From NCBI GenBank assembly GCA_015075375.1, contig JABTUM010000001.1, positions 801,201 to 865,200 of the forward strand: a stretch of 64,000 bases of DNA. The letters are read 5' to 3'. The notes beneath the pieces were generated by a model. That model was not told where the DNA came from, did no database searches, and saw only the letters and a list, made by a program, of their open reading frames with translations. This document shows, in pieces, positions 15,963 through 24,873 of this stretch (positions are counted from its first letter, which is position 1; the number at the start of each line of letters is the position of its first letter). The translations under genes were made by a program, and so were the position numbers. This stretch comes from Planctomycetota bacterium. GTDB taxonomy: Bacteria > Planctomycetota > SZUA-567 > H5-PLA8.

Positions 15963-16940
15963 ATGTCCGAACTCAAGGTAGCCTTTGCCGGCGCCGGGCA
16001 CATCGCCCAAGCGCATGCTCAAACGTTGGCGGCGATGCCCGGCCTGCGGCTGGTGGGATTCTGCGATGTGGACCGCGCGCGCGCGGACGCGACGGCGCGC
16101 GCTTATCCTGGAGCGGAAGCCTTCGACGACGCCGTGGAAATGTACGACGCCGTCGAGCCTGACGCCGTGTACGTCTGCGTCACGCCCAACGCGCACGGAC
16201 GCATCGAGAAAGAAGCGGCCAAGCGCGGCATCCATCTCTTCATCGAAAAGCCCATTTGCATCGACGGCGACACCGGACGCGAAATCGAAGCGGCCTTGCT
16301 CGCCGCGGGCGTGGTTGCGACCGCCGGTTACCAGAATCGCTACCGCCGGTCGGTGGAACGCGCCAAAGAGCTTCTTGCACAGGAGCCCGCGATACTCACC
16401 TTCGGGCATTGGATCGGCCACATGTACCGCGTGCCGTGGTGGGGCGACCGGCGCACCAGCGGCGGGCAACTCGTCGAACAGACCACTCACACGGTCGATC
16501 TGATTCGTTACCTGCTCGGCGAGCCGGTCGAGATCATCGGACGCGCCGCGCACGGCTTCGTGGAGGACGTGGAAGGTTACAACAACGACGATGCGAGCGC
16601 CGTGACGTTCGTGATGCCCAACGGAAGTCTCGCGGTGGTACTGAGCTGCTGTGCGAACATTCCAGGGTACGGCGTCGGACTCAAGATTTTCACGCGCCGC
16701 CAGACGCTCGATTTCACCGGCTGGGAACATACATTGAACGTGCGCAAATCGAAACTCGAGACCGAGACGGTGAAAGGCGAAGAGAATATCTTCGCACTGG
16801 AAGACGCGGCCTTCGTCGACGCGGTCCGGCACAAAGACCCGTCGCGTGTGCGCTGCACATACGGCGACGCCTTGCGCACCACGTTGCTCACCTTAGCCGC
16901 GACGCAGGTGCTCGCAACCGGCCAAGGCGTCCGGCTGTAG
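15963..16940 (+). CDS. Gfo/Idh/MocA-family oxidoreductase 1
   Basis: 325 residues. The N-terminal Rossmann fold begins KVAFAGAGHIAQAHAQTL, and the conserved EKP motif is present as FIEKPICIDGD, whose Lys is the family's catalytic/nicotinamide-binding residue. The C-terminal alpha/beta domain contains GGQLVEQTTHTVDLIRYLLG, with the His/Asp pair used by many members. Family members oxidise or reduce sugars, inositols and their derivatives with NAD(P); the exact substrate is not readable from sequence. GGGAG lies upstream of the ATG. The gene converges with the DUF6807 gene, 6 bases apart, and with it heads a small sugar-catabolism island. Confidence 0.9.
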   Translation: MSELKVAFAGAGHIAQAHAQTLAAMPGLRLVGFCDVDRARADATARAYPGAEAFDDAVEMYDAVEPDAVYVCVTPNAHGRIEKEAAKRGIHLFIEKPICIDGDTGREIEAALLAAGVVATAGYQNRYRRSVERAKELLAQEPAILTFGHWIGHMYRVPWWGDRRTSGGQLVEQTTHTVDLIRYLLGEPVEIIGRAAHGFVEDVEGYNNDDASAVTFVMPNGSLAVVLSCCANIPGYGVGLKIFTRRQTLDFTGWEHTLNVRKSKLETETVKGEENIFALEDAAFVDAVRHKDPSRVRCTYGDALRTTLLTLAATQVLATGQGVRL

Positions 16941-16946
16941 CCGCAG

Positions 16947-18107
16947 CTATTCCGCGGCTTTCACACTGGGCGAAAACGCGTAATCGTTCCAGCGGCTTGC
17001 CACGTCGCCGCGCTTCGCGCAGCCGCGATGGAAATAGACGCGATACTTGAACGCCAGCGACTCGCCGGCCGGCACGGTGTACGAACCGTTGGCCAGCAAC
17101 GAACTCTTGTAATAGCTGTGGCCAAAGGGGTTGGCGCCAAAGAGCCCGTAATCGCGCACGTGCCAAGGCGTCGGATGACGCAGGTTAAACGGGTGATCGA
17201 GCACCGCCACGCCGACGTGCTGCCCCTCCACTTGGCCGTGGTAGTCGACCCAATGCGCGGCGCGGCCCCAGCATTCGCCTTCGCCCACACCTCCGGCGCT
17301 GTTTTCGATCGTACCGGTCGCGACCCCGTCCATCGAACTGGGCACGCGAATGGAGCAGATTCCGCCTTCTTTGGTATCGCCGAAGTGAATGGGGCCTTCG
17401 GTGGCTTTGAACGTAACTTCCAAGTCCAGCAGCCTGGCGTCCTGCGGCAAGTTCCAGACCGTGACCCGGCGCGTCTCTTCGCAATCCTTGCGGCCCTGGT
17501 GGGAAGTCCAGTCGAGCGTTTCGGTAAACCGTCCGAAGACGGGACCGCTCGTCAGTTCGGTAAACGCGCGATGCTTCTGGAAGCCATGTTCTTTCTGCTC
17601 CGACCAATTGTCTGTGCCGTTCACCTCACCAAAAGCCACCCAAAGCCCGCGGTGGTGCGGATGATCGTGCTTCTCGTTCGGAACATCCGCACGCATCGGA
17701 TAGTTGCGGGTCATGCCCACGCCGCCGGGCCCCAGGACCGGGTAGAAGAAAGGGCGCGCCTTGGTGGGGAATTGGCCTTCGGGCAGGTAACGGTAGGTGG
17801 TGAATGGCTTTCCATTGATCTCAATAGCGAGGCCCGAGGCTGCGCTATCAGCCAGCTTAACGCCGCCGTGTTTATGCCCTTCGGCGCCGAGTTCCACACG
17901 CAAGCGGCGCTCCTCACGGGCGCCCAGCGCGGGCAGGATGAAGACCAGTTCTTCGCCGTCCACTTGCGCGGGAATGGGCCGGCCGGTGTCGGCTTCGCTT
18001 AGGCGCACCTGAGCGGAGCCCTTCAGTTTCGCGCCCAAGTTCACGCGCATCGGCGTGTCGTAACGACCGTGGCGACCGGCATTCACCAACAAATCAAGGC
18101 TGCTCAA
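16947..18107 (-). CDS. DUF6807 (PmoA-family) protein, likely sugar-related
   Basis: 386 residues. Blocks typical of the DUF6807 family (often annotated 'PmoA' without connection to methane monooxygenase) are present: PFFYPVLGPGGVGMTRNYPM, HDHPHHRGLWVAFGEVNGTDNW and the late WVDYHGQVEGQHVGVAVLDHP. Such proteins are common beside Gfo/Idh oxidoreductases and sugar isomerases in Planctomycetes and Verrucomicrobia. The fold is predicted beta-rich, galactose-mutarotase-like; function is not established. No signal peptide is seen. The start is a TTG at 18107, supported by a strong AAGGAGA six bases upstream; the first ATG in frame would remove about 19 residues. It is followed by the isomerase gene's 3' end (same strand, 48 bases upstream). 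Confidence 0.8.
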   Translation of the reverse strand: MSSLDLLVNAGRHGRYDTPMRVNLGAKLKGSAQVRLSEADTGRPIPAQVDGEELVFILPALGAREERRLRVELGAEGHKHGGVKLADSAASGLAIEINGKPFTTYRYLPEGQFPTKARPFFYPVLGPGGVGMTRNYPMRADVPNEKHDHPHHRGLWVAFGEVNGTDNWSEQKEHGFQKHRAFTELTSGPVFGRFTETLDWTSHQGRKDCEETRRVTVWNLPQDARLLDLEVTFKATEGPIHFGDTKEGGICSIRVPSSMDGVATGTIENSAGGVGEGECWGRAAHWVDYHGQVEGQHVGVAVLDHPFNLRHPTPWHVRDYGLFGANPFGHSYYKSSLLANGSYTVPAGESLAFKYRVYFHRGCAKRGDVASRWNDYAFSPSVKAAE

Positions 18108-18113
18108 GGTAGG

Positions 18114-18120
18114 TCTCCTT
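18114..18120 (-). promoter_or_regulatory. Strong ribosome binding site that fixes a TTG start
   Basis: AAGGAGA on the minus strand ends six bases before the TTG at 18107. No comparable Shine-Dalgarno precedes the first ATG of the DUF6807 gene, so the site decides the start. Confidence 0.7.
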
Positions 18121-18155
18121 TTCCATCATCTCAGTCTCATTCGCGCGCTTCGCGA

Positions 18156-18983
18156 CTATTTTACCGCGGCCAGCGCTTCCTTCAGGGTGCGCAGGCTGAT
18201 TTGGGCGGTTTCGTCTGGGCCGGGCGCGTAATCGAACACTTCGACGGATACCCATCCGGCGTAGTTCACGTCCTTCAGCGCCTGCAGGATCGGCTTGAAG
18301 TCTTCGTCGCCCATTCCGGGACCGCGCAGGTTCGGATCGTTGGCGTGGAAGTAATGCAGATACGTTCCACCCTCGGCGCGAATCGTGTCGGCGACCGGCC
18401 GGCCTTCGGTGGTCATCGCTTTGACGTCGAGGTGAAGCTTGACGCCGGGCGAATCAACTTCGCGTACGAGCAGGCTCCCCTCCCCGGTCGTATTGATGAG
18501 ATTGCAATTGTCCTTCGGCCCCAGCGGCTCGAAGGCGATCGTAACGCCGCTTGCGTGCGCCTTCGCACCAAGGCGCTTCAGCGCATCGACGGTTCGCTTG
18601 TAGGCGTCGATCCATTTATCGCCGGGAATCACCACGCGCTGCTTGGGGCTGCCCCATACCATGGTTGTGCCGCCCAGATCGGCGCACAGATCGATCAAAG
18701 CCTCCACGTAGGCTTCGGTCTTTTGCCGCACCGACGCGTCCGGGCTGTTGATGTGCAAGCCCGCGGGTTTTAGAAGTAGCCAGTGCAATCCGGTGATCGC
18801 AATCCCGCAGTCTTTGGCGGCGCGCCGAAGCTCCTTGCGCCGCGCGGCCGGAAGTTCACGGACGTCTTCGGCCAAGGTAAACGGAGCGATCTCCACGCCT
18901 TCATAGCCGGTTTTCGCGGCATGGGCGAAGATGTCTTCCTGCTTCCAGTTCTGGTATAGCTCGTTGCAAATCGCGAAACGCAT
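18156..18983 (-). CDS. Sugar phosphate isomerase/epimerase (xylose-isomerase-like TIM barrel)
   Basis: 275 residues. It starts MRFAICNELYQNWKQEDIF and continues KTGYEGVEIAPFTLAED, the first strands of an AP-endonuclease-2/xylose-isomerase-like TIM barrel. Later metal-ligand blocks are present: IAFEPLGPKDNCNLINT (Glu), VKLHLDVKAMTTEG (Asp), YLHYFHANDPNLRGPG (His) and WVSVEVFDYAPG (Glu). Enzymes of this kind isomerise or epimerise sugars and, in some cases, cleave 3-keto-glycosides together with Gfo/Idh partners. The start at 18983 follows a GAAGGGGG site; the ATG at 19013 overlaps the upstream Gfo/Idh stop (TAATG) and would add ten residues, so coupled translation is likely either way. Confidence 0.85.
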   Translation of the reverse strand: MRFAICNELYQNWKQEDIFAHAAKTGYEGVEIAPFTLAEDVRELPAARRKELRRAAKDCGIAITGLHWLLLKPAGLHINSPDASVRQKTEAYVEALIDLCADLGGTTMVWGSPKQRVVIPGDKWIDAYKRTVDALKRLGAKAHASGVTIAFEPLGPKDNCNLINTTGEGSLLVREVDSPGVKLHLDVKAMTTEGRPVADTIRAEGGTYLHYFHANDPNLRGPGMGDEDFKPILQALKDVNYAGWVSVEVFDYAPGPDETAQISLRTLKEALAAVK

Positions 18984-19012
18984 GCGCGAAGCCCCCTTCG
19001 AAAACGCGGCCA

Positions 19013-20008
19013 TTAGAGCGGGAACTTGATCTCGCGCTTTTCGCGGCTGGCGCGGTAAATGCCCGTCAGCAACTCGATGGATTTGCGGCCTTCATGGCCG
19101 TCGCAAAGCAGGCTCTTCTGTTTACCGTCCAAGACGCGCGCCATGTCTTCAACCGAAGTGCGCACCTCGCTGGCGCGCTGGATCTGTTGTTCGCGTTCCT
19201 TCTCGTGGAAGAACCAAGACGGGTCGCCGCGCATGGCCAGGACGCCGCCGGCGCTGCCGTGAATTTCAAGCCCCGCGTAGGCATTGACTGGAAAGGTCGT
19301 CGTGCCCATCACGGTGCCGGCCGCTCCGTTCTTGAACTTCACGATCGCCAAGCCCAAGTCCTCGGTCTCGATCTTCTCGTGGTTGTAGATGCCGGCTTCG
19401 GCGGCCACGACGCAATCCACCTGGCCCATGTACCACTGGAGCTGGTCGATCTGATGGATGGTCTGATTGGCCAAGGCTCCCCCGCCGTCCATCTTCCAGG
19501 TTCCGCGCCACCCGCCCGCCGCGTAATACTGATCGCTGCGATACCACTTCAAGCGCGCTTCACCCAGAATGAGTTTTCCGAACAAGCCCTGATCGATCGC
19601 GAATCGAATCTTCTGCTGCAAGTCGTCGAAGCGGCCATTGAAATCCACGGAGCAAAGCACCTTGGCTTTCTCGCAGGCGTCGATCAGACGGTCGCAGGCT
19701 TCGAGCGAGACATCCATCGGCTTGGCGACGATGACGTGCTTGCCTTTCGCAGCGGCCTTGACGCCCATCTCGGCGTGCAGGCCGCTGGGGGTCATGATGT
19801 AAACGATGTCCACATCTTTGCGCTCGAGCAGTTTGGCGTAATCGGTTTCGCCGGCGACCTTGAATTCATCGGTGGATTTCTTAAGCCGCTCGGCATTGAG
19901 GTCACAGACGGCGGTGAGTTTAACGCCCGGGGCTTTGATTACCCAGGGACAGGCGGCATGCCCCATGCCCAATCCCACGATCGCCACGCCGTATCCCGTA
20001 TCGCCCAT
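19013..20008 (-). CDS. Gfo/Idh/MocA-family oxidoreductase 2
   Basis: 331 residues. The Rossmann start is YGVAIVGLGMGHAACPWV and the EKP-type motif reads VIVAKPMDVSLEA, keeping the essential Lys and Pro with Ala in place of Glu. The C-terminal domain has GGWRGTWKMDGGGALANQTI and HQIDQLQWYMG, in which the His/Asp pair of the active site is visible. NAD(P)-dependent sugar or inositol oxidation is the general activity. It is directly upstream of and coupled to the isomerase/epimerase gene, an arrangement expected for a two-step sugar conversion. Only about 25% of positions look shared with the Gfo/Idh protein at 15963, so they are not recent duplicates. Confidence 0.9.
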   Translation of the reverse strand: MGDTGYGVAIVGLGMGHAACPWVIKAPGVKLTAVCDLNAERLKKSTDEFKVAGETDYAKLLERKDVDIVYIMTPSGLHAEMGVKAAAKGKHVIVAKPMDVSLEACDRLIDACEKAKVLCSVDFNGRFDDLQQKIRFAIDQGLFGKLILGEARLKWYRSDQYYAAGGWRGTWKMDGGGALANQTIHQIDQLQWYMGQVDCVVAAEAGIYNHEKIETEDLGLAIVKFKNGAAGTVMGTTTFPVNAYAGLEIHGSAGGVLAMRGDPSWFFHEKEREQQIQRASEVRTSVEDMARVLDGKQKSLLCDGHEGRKSIELLTGIYRASREKREIKFPL

Positions 20009-20040
20009 CTTGGCCGCGCCTCCCGAAGCCCCACGTCAAG

Positions 20041-20062
20041 GCGGCCGCCCTCGGGCGGCCGC
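20041..20062. repeat. GC-rich perfect hairpin between genes
   Basis: A 10-base inverted repeat with a 2-base loop (GCGGCCGCCC tc GGGCGGCCGC) lies between the end of the GspK-like gene and the start of Gfo/Idh 2. There is no T-run on either side, so a Rho-independent terminator is not supported; it could still act as an RNA 3'-end stabiliser for the GspK-like transcript. Confidence 0.45.
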
Positions 20063-20130
20063 GGAAACGAACTCGGTAACAATTCTGGTTTATAGCTATA
20101 CAGACGCGCGGCAAGCGCGGTTTCGGACCG

Positions 20131-23100
20131 CTAGCGCGTGCCTTGCGAACCGAACTCCAGGATATTGATCTTGCCGTCGGGCGTGCGCTCCACTGTAGCG
20201 CGCAGGCGCGTTTCGCCCATCGGTTGCCCGTCCCAGTCCAGGGCCTGTCCGATGACTTGAATCGTGTATACGGCCGCGTGCCCCACATAGGCGCCCCGCG
20301 CCAAATCCACGCGTTCCCTCGGAGCGCGTTCGCGCACGGCCTGCAGCGGCGAATCTCTTCCAATCGCGTCGGCGGCGGGATGCTCCGGCCAAAACAAAGC
20401 GCTATAGGGCGTGCCTTCCAACGCCGCCGTAGTGAAACGCTCCGCGAACTCGGTCCAGCTCACATAGCCTTTTGAGGGCTTAACACCAAGCGGGATCAGA
20501 TACGGCGCACGCCCTTCCAGGTCCGTTCCGCCAGCAAGACCGTACAGTACCGCGGGGCCGGCGACTTCGTTCAGGTTCACGCGGCCGGCCGCGCGTCGGT
20601 CGCCGGCGTAACAGCCTTCGGGCACCGACGAGCGCCAACCGGACTCGAGTTTTACATCGGTGCGGCCGTCCTGGTCGTTATCGAGCCCGTCGTCGGCGGC
20701 AAAAAGAAAATGCATTCCCGGCTCAATGGGCACGTCGAAAGCCCGGCCGCCCAGATAGCCGGCCGTTATCTGCTGTTCAAGCGGCGTCAGTTTCATCAAA
20801 TCGCCCCAAGTCCTAAGATCGGGATCGAAAAGTAGGCGCGATGCGGCACGATCGGCGCTGACAACTTCGCCCAGCCAGCCCAGAGGAATCCGCGGGAGTT
20901 CGCCACCGTGCGCCAACAGCGATACGCTGGCGCCCAGGCAGGTGGCCACGCTCGAAGTGTCCCATGCGGCTGCGGCCGGCCACGAACGCGCTCCGGCGTA
21001 ATCTTCGATATCCGGCCGCACGAAGGCCTGGTTGGTCAATCCGGACCAGTTCTTTTCGCCGCCGGGCAAGTAATGACCGAGCGCGCATTCGTTAAGTCCG
21101 TCGCACCAGTTGTAGTAACGCCCCGTGCCGCGCGTGAAGAAGCGAAAAGCAGGCGAACCCGTGAACGACTCGAACGGACCTTTGGCTTTGCCGGCCTCGA
21201 TGTAGACGGTGCACGGATCGTGAGGCAATTGTCCGGAAGCCGGCCGGTAAGCGCGCGAATGGTGCACCGCCACCGACGAACGCGCCCGCACCCATTGCCG
21301 CGCGCCATCCCGATTGGCTCGGCAGTCCACCGCTTCATAGCCGTATTCGAACGGACGCGCCCCGGCAGGAAAATCGACCGCGTCAAGCACCATCAGGTCT
21401 CCGGTCGTGCCTTCGCGCGAGCAGCCGAAACGAATCTGCTCCATGCCCGCCACGCCTCTCCCGGGAAGCTCGTTGGGATCGAACAACACCAACATGTATT
21501 GCGCCGGATGAAACCGGCCCGAAGTATCGGCGCTTGCGGCCTTACGAACGGAACCCGGCTCCCGTTCCCCACCCACGTCCCTTAGCGAAAGCGGACGCGG
21601 CTGATCGGTGCGCCAGCGAAATTGGAAGCCATCGAAACTGGCTCCGCCCGGGAGATCCATGCGCATGGCATCGGCCGCGGCATCCCCGCCCAGAATCGAA
21701 TCGGCGCGAAACGATTTAATCCGGTTCCAACCGCTGGGATCGTTTCGCGCGTCGGCGGTTCCGGCTTCGCCTCCGGTGTTTTCGGTCCGCGTGGGGTCCG
21801 CGGAACGGTCGATACACAGCACGCGCGTACTGGGAAGATCCAGCACGTCATTGCCGCTGCGTCCAGTCCGCGGGCGCTCGCTCGGCGCCATAACGAAGAG
21901 ATGCCAGTGCAGTCCCCACGAACTTCCTGGGGCATATAAGCGTTGGAAAAGCGGTTCCCCTGGCAGCCCCGCGGGTACGACCAACTCGACGAACGCATGA
22001 CTTTTGCGTGCAGGAAAGTCCCAGGCATGAGCACCGGTCTGCTGCGGCAACGCCACGTTCGAGGATGCCGAGCGCGGCAGGTCCGAAAATCGAAACGGAA
22101 CCAGGCGGCCCACCTCATTCACTTGGGGCGACCATGGATGCGCGACCTCACGCGGATCCAGGTGCGGCAGGTCGCCGGGCGCGATACGGTCGCTCGATCT
22201 TCCATCTACGGCGCTCACCGCGGATGCGTAGCGCGGCTTCGCGTTGACCAGCGCCAAGTGAATGGACTCGTCCCGTGTACGGTCTTGCCGCCGCCACCAG
22301 GCGGGCGCTAAGCCGCCCGACCAACGGGTTAACGCGAAGGGATCCAGACTTGCCGAGAGGAAATACGAGAGAGCGCCGGCCTGCGCCCAGCGAGCTTCGC
22401 GCTGTTTTTCGACGGACATGCTAGGGTCGAAGCGGAACCCCGTTGCTTCGCCTTCTCGTGCGTCGTCGGGGCCTTGAGTAAACACAAGAGCATCGAGCAG
22501 CGCGAGGAAGCGCCGGCGCGAGGCAAGACTTGCGGACCCGTCCGGGCGGTCCGGATCGTGCACTCCGTACGGATGCAGATCCGATGCGTCGCGCTCCAAG
22601 ACAAGCCGGTCGGCTTCCCAATGCTCGTCCAGGAGCCATTCGTATGCATGGACGGTCAGGCAAGAAGCCAGGTAGGAAGCGTCCTGAGCCAAGTCACCGG
22701 GATCCGCATCAGGGTTCGCTTCCGGTGTAAAAGCACGGCTACGCAGAAACCAAGCCAACTCCGCATGAGATGCGAATACGCCGTGGCCCGGTCTAGTGCG
22801 GTCGGTGGGATGTCCAATATGCGAGCGAAACGCGGCATCCAAACCCTCGGTCCAAGGTCTGGCGCTGCCCGGCAGGCGCCGGGCCTGGAAAATGGGAGGA
22901 GCGGTCGTCGGACGCAATCTGCCGTGCGCATCGGCGCCACGGTCGAGCGCCTCGAAATATCGGCGCAGGCTGGCCATCTCGAGCAATTCGGGAGGCCGTT
23001 CTCCGGGTGGCTCGTAGCGCGTGTTCGCATGCGGCTTTCCGCCCTCCGGCCGCACGGTGACCGCGTAGCGCGAGACTGGACGCGGTCCGTCGTCGTACAC

Positions 23101-24360
23101 GTAAATCCACTTCGCTTCCCGATAATGATATTCGGTGGCATCGCCTGAAAGTTCGCTGCGATAGCGCTCCGTTGCAGCATTCTGGTTAACCTGATTCAGG
23201 TTCAACGCGCCGCCTCGCGTATCGACGTACGAGCCTTCGCTCGCCGAACCCAGATGCGTGGCACGTAGCGGCGCTTGGACGCAACGCGGGTGGATATCCA
23301 CCGCTCCTCGCCGGCCATGCAAGTAGCGCGCCGGATGCTCGGGCGGAAGCAACGCCGCGCCGGACTCGTCGAAGACCGTGGGATCGACGCCCGACTCGAA
23401 ACTTTGATACGCCGCCGCGCCCGCGTCGCGATTCGCCACCAACTCGTAACGGAACACCTTGTAGACCGGATCTCCGATCGCACGCGTATCGAGGAAGTCG
23501 AACTCTTCGGCACGTTTGAGCGCCGGCCAGCGCCAATGCGCGCCGTCGAAATCGCCTGCAATCCACGCACCTCCGTACGCGTAGGAATCGGCACCGCGTG
23601 CGCGTGGAAACAGGCGTCCGTGATTCCGGTGCAGGCGCTCTTCCCATAAGTCGTACGTGTCGAATGCGCCGGGAAGGAATTCATCGTGGAACGGTGCGCC
23701 CGAAACGGCAGGCAGCTTTGCGTAATCGGGTCCGTCAAAGGTCCCCGCCACAATCTCCAGCGTATCCGGAGCGCCCAAACGCTTGTAATCCGCGTTCCAG
23801 TTGACCACCCACTCCAATCCGCCTTCGACCTTCCGAATCTCCGACCAAGGATCGGCCGCATGCGGGGAGGCTTGGCGGTAAGTCGGCGGAACCAGCGCAC
23901 GCTCGGCATACCGAGGCAAACTCAGGCGATGCAGCGGCCGCCGCAACCTGGAAATCGGCTGCTGAATGCGCCGATATCCGTCGCGCGTCAGCGTAAAGAA
24001 GGGCACGCTGCCGTCGGGTTCCGCCAGATGTGCCGCCGCCTGATAAGGCAATTCATGGCCCGCACCGTCGTGCTGCGCACTCCACGGCTCGGTGCAGATA
24101 AAAGCCTTGGATTCGTTGACACCCCATACGTCGTACTGCAACAACGCCATGGCCTGATGCAACCCTCGCTCCGCAGCCGATCGCGAGCCGTTCGCGCGCC
24201 GGTAGTGAATGGCGGCCTTTAATTCAAGTTGTGCCGACCGAGCTTGGAATATCCCGATTCCGAAGAGAGTCACGAGCACGAAAACGACGATCAGCAACAC
24301 GGCGCCACGGCGAACGGGCGAGGTGCGTTTTGCCGATGCGAATATTTGGCAGCCAAACAT
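20131..24360 (-). CDS. Giant GspK-like minor pseudopilin
   Basis: 1409 residues, roughly four times the ~330 of usual GspK. The N-terminus has a short basic leader and RRGAVLLIVVFVLVTLFGIG: Gly at the cleavage site and no Glu at +5, which is the known exception of GspK, the tip subunit of the type II secretion pseudopilus. Near residue ~1260, GRVNLNEVAGPAVLYGL matches the NLNTA-like, helix-hairpin-like region of GspK. Between them lies a very long region rich in Trp, Tyr, Arg and Asp with no family that I recognise, including GFRFDPSMSVEKQREARW and RFHPAQYMLVLFDPNELPG. If processed, it would sit on the pseudopilus tip and extend far from the membrane. It is monocistronic here, 15 kb from the other pseudopilin genes, and divergent from a pterin dehydratase gene. 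An alternative is a PilX/PilY-like pilus tip adhesin. Confidence 0.68.
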   Translation of the reverse strand: MFGCQIFASAKRTSPVRRGAVLLIVVFVLVTLFGIGIFQARSAQLELKAAIHYRRANGSRSAAERGLHQAMALLQYDVWGVNESKAFICTEPWSAQHDGAGHELPYQAAAHLAEPDGSVPFFTLTRDGYRRIQQPISRLRRPLHRLSLPRYAERALVPPTYRQASPHAADPWSEIRKVEGGLEWVVNWNADYKRLGAPDTLEIVAGTFDGPDYAKLPAVSGAPFHDEFLPGAFDTYDLWEERLHRNHGRLFPRARGADSYAYGGAWIAGDFDGAHWRWPALKRAEEFDFLDTRAIGDPVYKVFRYELVANRDAGAAAYQSFESGVDPTVFDESGAALLPPEHPARYLHGRRGAVDIHPRCVQAPLRATHLGSASEGSYVDTRGGALNLNQVNQNAATERYRSELSGDATEYHYREAKWIYVYDDGPRPVSRYAVTVRPEGGKPHANTRYEPPGERPPELLEMASLRRYFEALDRGADAHGRLRPTTAPPIFQARRLPGSARPWTEGLDAAFRSHIGHPTDRTRPGHGVFASHAELAWFLRSRAFTPEANPDADPGDLAQDASYLASCLTVHAYEWLLDEHWEADRLVLERDASDLHPYGVHDPDRPDGSASLASRRRFLALLDALVFTQGPDDAREGEATGFRFDPSMSVEKQREARWAQAGALSYFLSASLDPFALTRWSGGLAPAWWRRQDRTRDESIHLALVNAKPRYASAVSAVDGRSSDRIAPGDLPHLDPREVAHPWSPQVNEVGRLVPFRFSDLPRSASSNVALPQQTGAHAWDFPARKSHAFVELVVPAGLPGEPLFQRLYAPGSSWGLHWHLFVMAPSERPRTGRSGNDVLDLPSTRVLCIDRSADPTRTENTGGEAGTADARNDPSGWNRIKSFRADSILGGDAAADAMRMDLPGGASFDGFQFRWRTDQPRPLSLRDVGGEREPGSVRKAASADTSGRFHPAQYMLVLFDPNELPGRGVAGMEQIRFGCSREGTTGDLMVLDAVDFPAGARPFEYGYEAVDCRANRDGARQWVRARSSVAVHHSRAYRPASGQLPHDPCTVYIEAGKAKGPFESFTGSPAFRFFTRGTGRYYNWCDGLNECALGHYLPGGEKNWSGLTNQAFVRPDIEDYAGARSWPAAAAWDTSSVATCLGASVSLLAHGGELPRIPLGWLGEVVSADRAASRLLFDPDLRTWGDLMKLTPLEQQITAGYLGGRAFDVPIEPGMHFLFAADDGLDNDQDGRTDVKLESGWRSSVPEGCYAGDRRAAGRVNLNEVAGPAVLYGLAGGTDLEGRAPYLIPLGVKPSKGYVSWTEFAERFTTAALEGTPYSALFWPEHPAADAIGRDSPLQAVRERAPRERVDLARGAYVGHAAVYTIQVIGQALDWDGQPMGETRLRATVERTPDGKINILEFGSQGTR

Positions 24361-24416
24361 GCGAGTCGCTCAAGGTGAACGAGTACACAACAGTGCCTAT
24401 GGACTTGAAAGGCCCT

Positions 24417-24444
24417 GTAATACCCCGAGACGGTGCGCCTTCAA
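24417..24444 (-). promoter_or_regulatory. Possible promoter of the giant GspK-like gene
   Basis: On the minus strand TTGAAG (24439-24444) is followed after 16 bases by TATTAC (24417-24422), each four of six matches to the sigma-70 boxes. The region is noticeably more AT-rich than the genes beside it. The leader would be about 50 bases. Confidence 0.35.
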
Positions 24445-24514
24445 TATCGGACTCCGCACAAACTTGGATCCAAATTGTATTGCACCGGTGCTCTATGGGT
24501 TTTGCACAAGCGCA

Positions 24515-24523
24515 TGGTATGAT
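24515..24523 (+). promoter_or_regulatory. Extended -10 promoter element before the pterin dehydratase gene
   Basis: TGgTATGAT has the TGn extension and five of six -10 matches. No good -35 is seen, as expected for extended -10 promoters. The leader to the ATG at 24571 would be about 40 bases. Confidence 0.4.
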
Positions 24524-24570
24524 TTATGGCGCGGAGAGCGTAATGCAGGCTCCGGAGAATGGAGGAAACC

Positions 24571-24867
24571 ATGAGTACACCACGGTCCACGCAGGCCGAA
24601 ATCGAGGCGGCGCTCAAGGCATTACCTGCCTGGAACTTGAAAGAAGGCAAACTGTATCGCGAGTATCGCTTTGCGGATTTCATCACCGCGTTTGGCTTCA
24701 TGACGCAAGTTGCGCTGGTGGCCGAGTCGTTGAATCACCACCCCGAATGGTTCAACGTGTACCACACGGTCAAGGTGGAGTTGACGACGCACGACGCCGG
24801 AGGCCTCAGCGCCAAGGATTTCACGCTGGCCCAGCGGATGGAAAAGCTGGCCGCCGCATTGATCTGA
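24571..24867 (+). CDS. phhB: Pterin-4a-carbinolamine dehydratase
   Basis: 98 residues, the normal size of PCD/DCoH. The signature [20 protein letters not shown] with the active-site His pair and Pro, then [20 protein letters not shown], identifies 4a-hydroxytetrahydrobiopterin dehydratase. It dehydrates the hydroxypterin formed by aromatic amino acid hydroxylases or, in bacteria lacking those, may serve molybdopterin or folate metabolism. No phenylalanine hydroxylase gene is nearby. The ATG at 24571 has a clear GGAGG six bases upstream; an ATG at 24559 overlapping that site is unlikely. It ends 6 bases from the convergent TMTC-like gene. Confidence 0.95.
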   Translation: MSTPRSTQAEIEAALKALPAWNLKEGKLYREYRFADFITAFGFMTQVALVAESLNHHPEWFNVYHTVKVELTTHDAGGLSAKDFTLAQRMEKLAAALI

Positions 24868-24873
24868 GCCGCC

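Noticed and set aside
20041..20062. Rho-independent terminator
   Set aside because: Perfect hairpin but no T-run on either strand; kept only as a hairpin repeat.
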